Positions 7,526 to 13,884 of a DNA stretch of 20,390 nucleotides are shown here, piece after piece. Below the pieces are notes generated by a model. It worked only from the letters and a program-made list of their open reading frames with translations, had not been told where the DNA came from and made no database searches. Every line of letters begins with the position of its first letter. Position 1 is the first letter of the stretch. The DNA is from an uncultured Aggregatibacter sp. (lineage in GTDB: Bacteria > Pseudomonadota > Gammaproteobacteria > Enterobacterales > Pasteurellaceae), in contig NZ_CABFLM010000065.1 of NCBI RefSeq assembly GCF_901873365.1, positions 1 through 20,390 of the forward strand. The letters run 5' to 3'. The position numbers and the translations under genes were made by a program.

Positions 7526-8737
7526 TTAATCCGACACTAGAGTATATTTAGGCAAATTAGTCCCAATAGTTTCGTTTAAAAATAATGACCAGGTATTTAT
7601 TCTACATTGAGTGGATGAAAGGCTCTTAGTAGTAGTTTCAAGTGATTTTAGAAAATCTTCCTTGTTAGAACATAAATCTTTAAAGCCTTTTTCAATTGTA
7701 TTATGAAGTTTATTATCTTCTGTTTTTTTTAAAACCTCTTGATCAGAGAAAGTCAAAATCATAATATCGTATATTGCTCTATTAAATCGAGATTCATAAG
7801 ACACTTTATTCCATTTTCGATAAGCATTTTCACCAAAAATTTCTACTATACGAGAATGAGCCTTTGTGAATAAATCGAACTGATTTTCTAAGTCTTCTTT
7901 TTTTTCTAAATTTTCAAGCCATGCCTTATTTAACAAATAACATGTGGAATCTAAAAAGCTCTTCAAGTTTCCTGTGTATTTATTTATGAAATTTTTAAAA
8001 GCAAAATATCTTAATAATAATTCTGTATCCCTCATCCTGAAATCAACCGTATCATCTTTTAAACCAAGAATATGCTTTAATTCTTGACTTTTCATCGATT
8101 TTTCATTTAAAAATTTAACGAATTCTCCAGGGTGAAGAGCTTGCCTTAGCTCTTGAGTTGATAACGGCACACTTCCTGTATTTAATCTTAAGAATACTAG
8201 ATATAAAAAATCTTCACTCATCCAGTTTTTTATTACTACTGTTCTAATAGGTTGATTTTCAAAGCTTGAAAAATCATCTGATAACTCAATATCTTGCGAC
8301 AAGTCTTCATAGCTTTTTTTATTAAGTTTTTTTCGAATATCCAATCCTTGTAGATTAAATTTTTTATAATCCAAGCTGTTTTTGGGTATTGTAAATTGAC
8401 GTAAGCTAAGTAAACGCTGCTTTCCATCCAATACAATATATTTACCTTTTTGATCTTTAGATTCTGCTAACACTATTTGAGGGATTGGTAAACCTAAAAT
8501 CAAAGATTCTATAAATTGGCTTTTCTTTTTCTTATTCCAAGCATCTCTCCTTTGAAAATCAGGATTTAAGATGATATTTCCTTTTTCTATTTGTCTTATG
8601 ATGGTTTCAGTAGTCCAATCATTGCTACTAACAACTACATTAGGAATGGATTTAGAGTCAAAGTCTAAATCCTCAGTTACATCTTGATCATCTTCAATAT
8701 CAAATAAATCATTGATTTTCATAAGCAATATACCCAT
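7526..8737 (-). CDS. DUF262 (GmrS-like, ParB/sulfiredoxin-fold) protein
   Basis: 403 residues from the ATG at 8737; a second ATG at 8722 (MKINDLFDIEDD) is an equally plausible start, since neither has a strong ribosome binding site. DUF262 hallmarks are clear: NPDFQRRDAW (about 58-67), SLILGLPIPQIVL (78-90) and the DGQQR-type motif VLDGKQRLLSL (102-112). These belong to the ParB-like fold that binds or hydrolyses nucleotides in GmrSD type IV restriction enzymes. The C-terminal half is helical, Lys- and Glu-rich, and shows no HNH (DUF1524) nuclease motif, so catalysis may be supplied by the HEPN protein encoded 6 bases downstream. Probable anti-phage or anti-plasmid module. The promoter carries a 16-bp palindrome. 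Confidence 0.82.
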   Translation of the reverse strand: MGILLMKINDLFDIEDDQDVTEDLDFDSKSIPNVVVSSNDWTTETIIRQIEKGNIILNPDFQRRDAWNKKKKSQFIESLILGLPIPQIVLAESKDQKGKYIVLDGKQRLLSLRQFTIPKNSLDYKKFNLQGLDIRKKLNKKSYEDLSQDIELSDDFSSFENQPIRTVVIKNWMSEDFLYLVFLRLNTGSVPLSTQELRQALHPGEFVKFLNEKSMKSQELKHILGLKDDTVDFRMRDTELLLRYFAFKNFINKYTGNLKSFLDSTCYLLNKAWLENLEKKEDLENQFDLFTKAHSRIVEIFGENAYRKWNKVSYESRFNRAIYDIMILTFSDQEVLKKTEDNKLHNTIEKGFKDLCSNKEDFLKSLETTTKSLSSTQCRINTWSLFLNETIGTNLPKYTLVSD

Positions 8738-8777
8738 TGACCAAATTATTAATAATATATGTTGGTAAATATTACAC

Positions 8778-8795
8778 TAATCTTGCAAGATTATA
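8778..8795 (-). promoter_or_regulatory. Palindromic operator overlapping a -10 box of the DUF262-HEPN operon
   Basis: TAATCTTGCAAGATTA (8778-8793) is a perfect 16-bp palindrome. On the minus strand a TATAAT (8795-8790) runs into it, so transcription toward DUF262 would start within or just after it. A matching -35 is not obvious. Self-regulation is inferred from position only. Confidence 0.4.
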
Positions 8796-8802
8796 CATTG
8801 AT

Positions 8803-9353
8803 TTAGTAAGTAAGTTTTATATTATCCCACTCCTTCCACAACCTCTTCACCGACACCGGGTACGGCGTCTTCAATTCCTGCGCGAACAGCGACACTCTCA
8901 ATTCTTCAATCATCCATTTAAACGCAGCGAGGTCGTCTGAAACGGGTTGTCCTTGTTTCACTAAGCCGTCGGTTTTTTCCTGCCACATTTGTTCCAATTC
9001 CTGTATGTCGGCTTCGCGGGCTGCGTCGCGGGCGGGGTTGCTGCTGTATTTTTCGAGGCGCAGGGTCATGGCTTTGAGGTAGATGGGGAGGCGCGGCCAT
9101 TGTGCCCACGGGGTGCGGGTGGCGAAACCGGCGGCGAGCAGGGGTTGCAGGGCTTTTTTAAGGCTAGAAGCTGTTTTTTGTCTTCTATTTGGCTAATTTG
9201 GCTGCAAAATTCTTCGGCGTTTTCGGTATCGAAATCAAACAGGGCGTTTTTGATGTCTGCAATTTCCTGTTCGATTTCTTCGGCAGTTTTGAATAGCACG
9301 AAATCGTGAATGCCCGAAAGGGTTAAATAACGTTCCGTGCGTGGTTTGGTCAT
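8803..9353 (-). pseudogene. hrpA: C-terminal remnant of an ATP-dependent RNA helicase HrpA-like gene (frameshifted)
   Basis: The 3' part (8803 to about 9165) reads ALQPLLAAGFATRTPWAQWP, LPIYLKAMTLRLEKYSSNPA, a helical stretch, and FKWMIEELRVSLFAQELKTP followed by YPVSVKRLWKEW, which matches the extreme C terminus (DUF3418) of HrpA. The ATG at 9069 is internal and not a real start. The upstream part (to 9353) is in another frame (RYLTLSGIHDFVLF, then FKTAEEIEQEIADI); the two join if one base is gained or lost near the six-T run at 9154-9159. I am less sure that this upstream part is HrpA. The helicase core is absent: the gene is cut at 9353 by a dispersed repeat. An AG-mucDUS lies inside. The 3' end abuts AT-rich DNA. 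Confidence 0.65.
8930..8941 (+). repeat. Neisseria-type DNA uptake sequence (AG-mucDUS) inside the hrpA-like remnant
   Basis: AGGTCGTCTGAA, the same variant as in the terminator at 6714-6750. Confidence 0.85.
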
Positions 9354-9432
9354 GCATCAAGATGCACGATACGCATGAAATCGTGAATTACGCATCGAGG
9401 TTAATCATTTGTGCAACAAGTTGCACGCTACG
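9353..9432 (-). repeat. Dispersed palindromic repeat, copy 1
   Basis: Inverted relative to copy 2 at 13654-13740. A 56-base core (9377-9432) matches copy 2 (13654-13709) at 54 positions. It contains hairpin GTGCAACAAGTTGCAC (9411-9426) and a second, diverged hairpin TGCATCAAGATGCA (9353-9366). It forms the exact right border of the foreign block. Such REP- or MITE-like elements are usually multicopy and non-coding. Confidence 0.85.
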
Positions 9433-9665
9433 AGGGGGTAAATAATCCTTCAATATGTTGAATTTTGGTTGTTAGCCTTGTTCATTATATCGCGAGGATT
9501 TTTTCTGTTCATCGCTTAAGCTATTTGGCTCCATACGCATAGTGCATGGTTTTTATAGCTAGACTTTGGCTGGCTATAATAAAAAAGACGGCGTTTGATT
9601 TTCACATTAAACGCCGTCTTTTTATCAACGATTGGCTTCTGCAGAATTTTCCTTATTATCGGCAA
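9433..9665. other. Intergenic region with the adk terminator
   Basis: The only clear element is an inverted repeat AAAAGACGGCGTTT / AAACGCCGTCTTTT (9583-9596 and 9609-9622), a strong terminator for adk on the minus strand. The rest (9433-9580) is AT-rich with no gene or recognisable site. Confidence 0.85.
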
Positions 9666-10310
9666 TTACCCTAAGATTTTATCTAATGCTTTGCTGACAT
9701 CTTCCACTTTTTGCGTGCCGTCTAAGCGGAAATATTGGGTGTTGCCCGCTTTGGCTTCTGCTTGGTAGTAATCCACTAATGGTTTGGTGGTGTTGTGATA
9801 CACTTTCAAGCGGTCTAACACGGTTTCCGGTTTGTCATCGGCACGGATAATCAAATCTTCGCCGGTCACATCATCTTTGCCTTCCACTTTCGGTGGGTTG
9901 TAAACGATGTGGTAAGAACGACCGGAAGGTTGGTGCACACGACGACCGCTCATGCGTTCTACGATCACTTCATCCGGCACATCAAATTCCAACACATAAT
10001 CAATGGCGATGCCGGCAGATTTCAATGCGTCAGCTTGTGGAATCGTACGAGGGAAGCCGTCAAGTAAGAAACCTTTGGCGCAGTCAGGTTGGGCTACGCG
10101 TTCTTTCACTAAGGAAATGATCAAATCATCCGGCACTAATTGACCGGCGTCCATTAAGGTTTTCGCTTGTTTGCCTAATTCGGTACCGGCCTTGATCGCA
10201 GAGCGTAACATGTCGCCCGTGGAAATTTGCGGGATGGCAAATTTATTCATGATGAATTGTGCTTGTGTCCCTTTTCCTGCGCCCGGTGCGCCTAATAGAA
10301 TAATTTTCAT
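9666..10310 (-). CDS. adk: Adenylate kinase
   Basis: Cytosolic enzyme converting ATP and AMP to two ADP, essential for adenine nucleotide balance. 214 residues, the usual long-form length. Seen: P-loop GAPGAGKGT at 7-15, AMP-binding segment ISTGDMLRSAI, DGFPRT at about 84-89, and a LID domain (GRRVHQPSGRSYH to LIIRADDKPE) without zinc cysteines, as in enterobacterial enzymes. AGAGGA precedes the ATG. It follows ampG on the same strand but a terminator-like pair of uptake signals separates them, so it is probably transcribed alone; its own terminator is downstream. Confidence 0.98.
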   Translation of the reverse strand: MKIILLGAPGAGKGTQAQFIMNKFAIPQISTGDMLRSAIKAGTELGKQAKTLMDAGQLVPDDLIISLVKERVAQPDCAKGFLLDGFPRTIPQADALKSAGIAIDYVLEFDVPDEVIVERMSGRRVHQPSGRSYHIVYNPPKVEGKDDVTGEDLIIRADDKPETVLDRLKVYHNTTKPLVDYYQAEAKAGNTQYFRLDGTQKVEDVSKALDKILG

Positions 10311-10344
10311 GTTGTCCTCTTTTTTAAATGAAAAATAACTGAAA

Positions 10345-10390
10345 AAACCACCGCACTTTTCCTATTTCGGGAAGAAAGTGCGGTCGGTTT
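10345..10390. terminator. Inverted uptake signals forming the ampG terminator
   Basis: ACCGCACTTT (10350-10359) and AAAGTGCGGT (10375-10384) are complementary copies of the Haemophilus uptake signal, extended by flanking A/T and CC/GG pairs, giving a stem with a 15-base loop and a T-run on the minus strand. Inverted uptake signals as terminators are known in H. influenzae. Confidence 0.75.
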
Positions 10391-10441
10391 TGAAAATGTT
10401 TTATTAATCGTGGCGTATGGTTGCTTAATTCCCTAAAAATG

Positions 10442-11740
10442 TCAATTGCTTGCATTCGGTGCGGTGACTTTTTCGTTCCACGGGGCGACCCAGCATAAGC
10501 AGAGCATGCCCGGGATGGCTAAAAATAAGCAAATCCAGAAGAAATGGTAGTAGCCTACCGCTGCAACGATTTCGCCGGAAAGTGCGCCAAGCCCTTTGCT
10601 CGGTAAGGCGGCAAGGCTGGTAAACAACGCCAGTTGAGTGGCAGTGTAAAACGGATTGGTTTCACGTGCCATAAAGGCAACAAACGCCGCTGTGCCCAGT
10701 CCCACACCAATGTATTCGCCACAAATCACAATGCCAAGTTTTAAGCGCGCTGCGTTATCAACGACGTGGAAATAATCAAATCCGGCAAGCCAAATAAACC
10801 CGCCGATAGTAATCAGTTGAATAAAACCAAAGACCCAAAGCGCGCGGTTAATGCCGAGACGCAACATCACAATGCCGCCTGCCATGCCGGCAATAATGCT
10901 CGACCACAACGCCGTGCTTTTTACTACTAAGGCAATGTCGGTTTTGCTAAAGCCCATGTCCACGATGAATTTACTTTGCAACGTGGTGGCAAGGGCATCG
11001 CCGAATTTATAGAGAAAGAGAAACGCGATAAAACCGAGACCGGCATAAATGCCTTTACGTTGGAAAAATTCTTGTAGCGGAATGGTAAAAGCTTGGTAGA
11101 ACGGCTGCTTGCTTTGATGAATTTGAATTTGTGGCTCGTGACTTAAAAAGAAGGTCATAAACAGCCCACACAGCATGAAAAGTGCGGTCAATAAAAACAC
11201 CGTTTTCCATGGCAGGAACGTGGCGAGATACAATGATAGTCCGCCCGGAATCAAACCGGCAATTCGGTAGGCATTAATGTGAATCGTGTTGCCTAAACCT
11301 AATTCGTTATCACGCAAAATTTCCCGTCGATAAGCATCCAATACAATGTCTTGGGTGGCGGACATAAAGGCGATGAACGTGGCAAGAAAAATGACCATTT
11401 GCATTTGTTCTTTCGGATCGTATAAACCGATCAAGTAAAGACTCAACAGAAGCAAGAGTTGGGAAATGGCAAGCCAACTGCGACGGCGACCGAGAAATCG
11501 AGGAAAATAGCGATCCAGCAAAGGCGCCCACAAAAATTTGAGCGTGTAGGGGAGCGTGACTAAAGTAAACGCGCCAATGGTTTGCACGCTAATGCCGTTA
11601 TCCGACAACCAAATCGGCAACATTTGCAGCAGCACGAAAAGTGGCAAACCGGAGCTGAAACCGGTAAAGACACAAATCAGCATATTGCGGCTGAAAATTT
11701 GGGTGGCAAGAGAGGGCCTAATCGGTTGTTCTGTCATCAT
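10442..11740 (-). CDS. ampG: Muropeptide permease AmpG (MFS)
   Basis: Inner-membrane transporter importing GlcNAc-anhydroMurNAc peptides for peptidoglycan recycling. 432 residues with about twelve hydrophobic segments. The N-terminal region (FTGFSSGLPLFVLLQMLPIW, then TLPYTLKFLWAPLLDR) and the FMSATQDIVLDAYRREIL segment are typical of AmpG. Translation could start at either of two adjacent Met codons (11740 or 11737). It lies 15 bases downstream of hypA and probably shares the galE-hypA-ampG transcript. adk next to ampG and galE repeats the gene order I recall from H. influenzae. Confidence 0.93.
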   Translation of the reverse strand: MMTEQPIRPSLATQIFSRNMLICVFTGFSSGLPLFVLLQMLPIWLSDNGISVQTIGAFTLVTLPYTLKFLWAPLLDRYFPRFLGRRRSWLAISQLLLLLSLYLIGLYDPKEQMQMVIFLATFIAFMSATQDIVLDAYRREILRDNELGLGNTIHINAYRIAGLIPGGLSLYLATFLPWKTVFLLTALFMLCGLFMTFFLSHEPQIQIHQSKQPFYQAFTIPLQEFFQRKGIYAGLGFIAFLFLYKFGDALATTLQSKFIVDMGFSKTDIALVVKSTALWSSIIAGMAGGIVMLRLGINRALWVFGFIQLITIGGFIWLAGFDYFHVVDNAARLKLGIVICGEYIGVGLGTAAFVAFMARETNPFYTATQLALFTSLAALPSKGLGALSGEIVAAVGYYHFFWICLFLAIPGMLCLCWVAPWNEKVTAPNASN

Positions 11741-11755
11741 GATTTCAAGGAAATT

Positions 11756-12097
11756 TTATTCAACGGCAATTTCTTTAATGCGGAGTTCATCGCCGCTTTG
11801 GCGTTGTAAATGCACGCTGCCGCAATGGGGGCAAGTGCTGTTATTGGCTTGAATTTCGACGAATTGTTTGCAATCCCAACACCAAGCTTTGGCAGGAATG
11901 GAAATTAAATGAAGCTTGCAATTTTCCGCCGGTGTGCCTTGTGCTGCCATTTCAAAGCCAAATTCCAACGCACTGGATTCAATGCAAGAAAGGGTGCCGA
12001 CCTCCAGCCAGAGGTCGGTGACTTTGTTGACATTGTGTTGTTTGCATTGCTGCTCAACAATTTCAATGATGTTTTGACACAAAGAGAGTTCGTGCAT
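11756..12097 (-). CDS. hypA: Hydrogenase maturation nickel metallochaperone HypA
   Basis: Delivers nickel to [NiFe]-hydrogenase precursors together with HypB. 113 residues, the normal length. Seen: MHELSL start with the nickel-binding His2, and the zinc site of two CxxC pairs, Cys73/Cys76 (CWDC) and Cys89/Cys92 (CPHC). It begins 5 bases after the galE stop, so it is co-transcribed with galE. No other hyp or hydrogenase genes are in the window; a lone hypA between galE and ampG is an unusual position. HybF is the paralogue alternative. Confidence 0.93.
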   Translation of the reverse strand: MHELSLCQNIIEIVEQQCKQHNVNKVTDLWLEVGTLSCIESSALEFGFEMAAQGTPAENCKLHLISIPAKAWCWDCKQFVEIQANNSTCPHCGSVHLQRQSGDELRIKEIAVE

Positions 12098-12102
12098 GAC
12101 AC

Positions 12103-13119
12103 TTAATCTCTATAGCCTTTCGGGTTATTTTTTTGCCAATTCCAGGTGTCTTTCATCATTTGTGCTAAACCACGCTCTGCTTTCCAGCCCAATTCTTTGG
12201 CGGCAAGGCTCGGGTCGGAATAACAGGTGGCGATGTCGCCCGGACGACGATCCACTAATTTATAAGGAATTTGAATGCTATTTGCTTGTTCAAAGGCTTT
12301 TACCATGTCTAAGACGGAATAGCCCACGCCGGTACCTAAATTATAAATGTGCAAGCCAGCATCATCTTGATGGCGATCTAGCGCTTTTAAGTGGCCAATC
12401 GCCAAATCCACCACATGAATATAATCACGCACGCCGGTGCCGTCATGAGTGTCGTAATCGCTACCGAATACGGAAAGTTGAGGCAATTTTCCGATTGCCA
12501 CTTGGCTGATGTAAGGTAATAAATTGTTTGGAATGCCATTCGGGTCTTCGCCGATTAAACCGCTTTCATGTGCGCCCACCGGATTGAAATAGCGCAAAAT
12601 GGTCATGCTGAATTTGGGTTCGGCTTTGGCAATATCGCGTAGGATTTGTTCCACCATAAACTTAGAGGTGCCGTACGGGTTAGTCGTGCCGCCCACTTTG
12701 CAGTTTTCGGTAATCGGAATGATTTCAGGATCACCGTAAACGGTGGCAGAAGAACTGAAGACGAAATTCCACACGCCGGCTTTTTTCATTTCTTGTAATA
12801 AAACCAATGAGCCGGTGACATTGTTCATATAGTATTCAGCCGGTTTTTGCACACTTTCGCCGACGGCTTTTAAACCGGCAAAATGAATGACGGAATGAAT
12901 CGGATTTTCAGCAAAGATTTTTTGTAACAAGTCGCGATCTAACACATCGCCTTCATAAAATTTTACACTCTTGCCGGTGATTTGTTTCACACGTTCTAAG
13001 GATTTTGGCGAAGAGTTGCAAAGATTGTCTAATACCACAACCTCTTTGCCAGCATTTAATAATTCGACGACAGTATGCGAACCGATATAACCGGCACCGC
13101 CGGTGACTAGAATGGACAT
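12103..13119 (-). CDS. galE: UDP-glucose 4-epimerase
   Basis: Interconverts UDP-glucose and UDP-galactose (Leloir pathway; supplies galactose for lipooligosaccharide). 338 residues, the same as E. coli. Seen: NAD-binding GGAGYIGSH at 7-15, catalytic Ser124 in FSSSATVYG, and the YxxxK pair Tyr149/Lys153 in NPYGTSK, all at E. coli numbering. AAGGGG lies 8-13 bases before the ATG. First gene of a likely galE-hypA-ampG operon. A TATACT on the minus strand near 13170 is a possible -10, with no convincing -35. Confidence 0.97.
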   Translation of the reverse strand: MSILVTGGAGYIGSHTVVELLNAGKEVVVLDNLCNSSPKSLERVKQITGKSVKFYEGDVLDRDLLQKIFAENPIHSVIHFAGLKAVGESVQKPAEYYMNNVTGSLVLLQEMKKAGVWNFVFSSSATVYGDPEIIPITENCKVGGTTNPYGTSKFMVEQILRDIAKAEPKFSMTILRYFNPVGAHESGLIGEDPNGIPNNLLPYISQVAIGKLPQLSVFGSDYDTHDGTGVRDYIHVVDLAIGHLKALDRHQDDAGLHIYNLGTGVGYSVLDMVKAFEQANSIQIPYKLVDRRPGDIATCYSDPSLAAKELGWKAERGLAQMMKDTWNWQKNNPKGYRD

Positions 13120-13233
13120 TTTAATTTCCCCTTATTGCGAATATAACTCATAGAAATTGTGTGCTAGTATAACACTGTTTTTAAATCAAAACATGAGACG
13201 GATTAGTCGCTTATTTATTCTTGGGAGGAAACT

Positions 13234-13644
13234 ATGAACTGGTATTTGCATGTACTCAAAAACTACGCCACTTTTTCAGGACGGGCAAGACGAAAAGAAT
13301 ATTGGATGTTCTTTTTATTTAACGTGTTAATTAGCCTTGGTTTGGGTGTGCTTGATGTTGTGGCAGGAACTTACAGTGTTGAGTATGAAACCGGATTTTT
13401 TAGCGGCCTGTATTCCTTGCTTGTTCTTATACCAGGTATTGCTGTTGGCGTTCGTCGCTTGCATGATACCAATCGAAGCGGTTGGTGGATTCTGATTTCA
13501 TTAATTCCTATTATCGGCGTTCTTGTATTGTTTGTGTTTATGTGTTTGGATAGTCAGCCGGGAACAAATCGTTTCGGCGTGAACCCAAAAGAAGCTGCAT
13601 CACAAACGCTTCCTGCGGTCGAAACAGATCGTTTTATCAGCTAA
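13234..13644 (+). CDS. DUF805 family inner-membrane protein
   Basis: 136 residues; GGGAGGA precedes the ATG. Family hallmarks: FSGRARRKEYW near the N terminus (about 15-25), GVRRLHDTNRSGWW after the second hydrophobic segment, LIPIIG, and a C-terminal GTNRFGVNPK. Three to four membrane segments are expected, as in E. coli YhaH/YhaI. The family's function is not known. Its stop is followed within 10 bases by dispersed repeat copy 2; no other terminator is seen. It is divergent from galE. Confidence 0.9.
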   Translation: MNWYLHVLKNYATFSGRARRKEYWMFFLFNVLISLGLGVLDVVAGTYSVEYETGFFSGLYSLLVLIPGIAVGVRRLHDTNRSGWWILISLIPIIGVLVLFVFMCLDSQPGTNRFGVNPKEAASQTLPAVETDRFIS

Positions 13645-13653
13645 TTATCAGTG

Positions 13654-13740
13654 CGTAGCGTGCAACTTGTTGCACGAATGATTAACCTCGATGCGTAATT
13701 CATGATTTCGCGTGTAGCGTGCAACAAGTTGCACGCTACG
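13654..13740 (+). repeat. Dispersed palindromic repeat, copy 2
   Basis: 87 bp with 13-bp terminal inverted repeats (CGTAGCGTGCAAC ... GTTGCACGCTACG). Inside are two hairpins: GTGCAACTTGTTGCAC near the left end and a perfect 12-bp stem GTAGCGTGCAAC-AA-GTTGCACGCTAC (13714-13739). The GTAG foot at the hairpin base recalls REP elements mobilised by REP-associated transposases. Copy 1 lies 4.2 kb away in inverse orientation. Confidence 0.85.
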
Positions 13741-13806
13741 ATTCTAATTTTTTATTCAAATAGAGAGAAGGCGAGAAGCATATTCGCTGTCTCTTTTTTA
13801 TTTCTT

Positions 13807-13843
13807 GCGCAAACGTTTACTTCTTTTGGCGTTGCGGTAAAAT
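13807..13843 (+). promoter_or_regulatory. PurR operator and sigma70 promoter of ghxP
   Basis: GCGCAAACGTTTACTT (13807-13822) matches the PurR consensus ACGCAAACGTTTGCGT at 13 of 16 positions, including the central CAAACGTTT. TTTACT (13815-13820), a 17-bp spacer and TAAAAT (13838-13843) form a promoter whose -35 is inside the operator, as expected for repression when purines are plentiful. Confidence 0.75.
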
Positions 13844-13884
13844 ACCGCCCTCTTTTTTTCAACGACAAATTAAAAGGTAATTTC

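Noticed and set aside
9433..9580. Searched for a transposase or attachment site beside the repeat
   Set aside because: No open frame, tRNA or direct repeat could be supported.
13834..13848. GCGGTA-AAA-TACCGC hairpin followed by a T-rich run before ghxP, resembling a terminator or attenuator
   Set aside because: It overlaps the -10 of the predicted ghxP promoter, so it would not be transcribed from it; the 6-bp stem is probably fortuitous.
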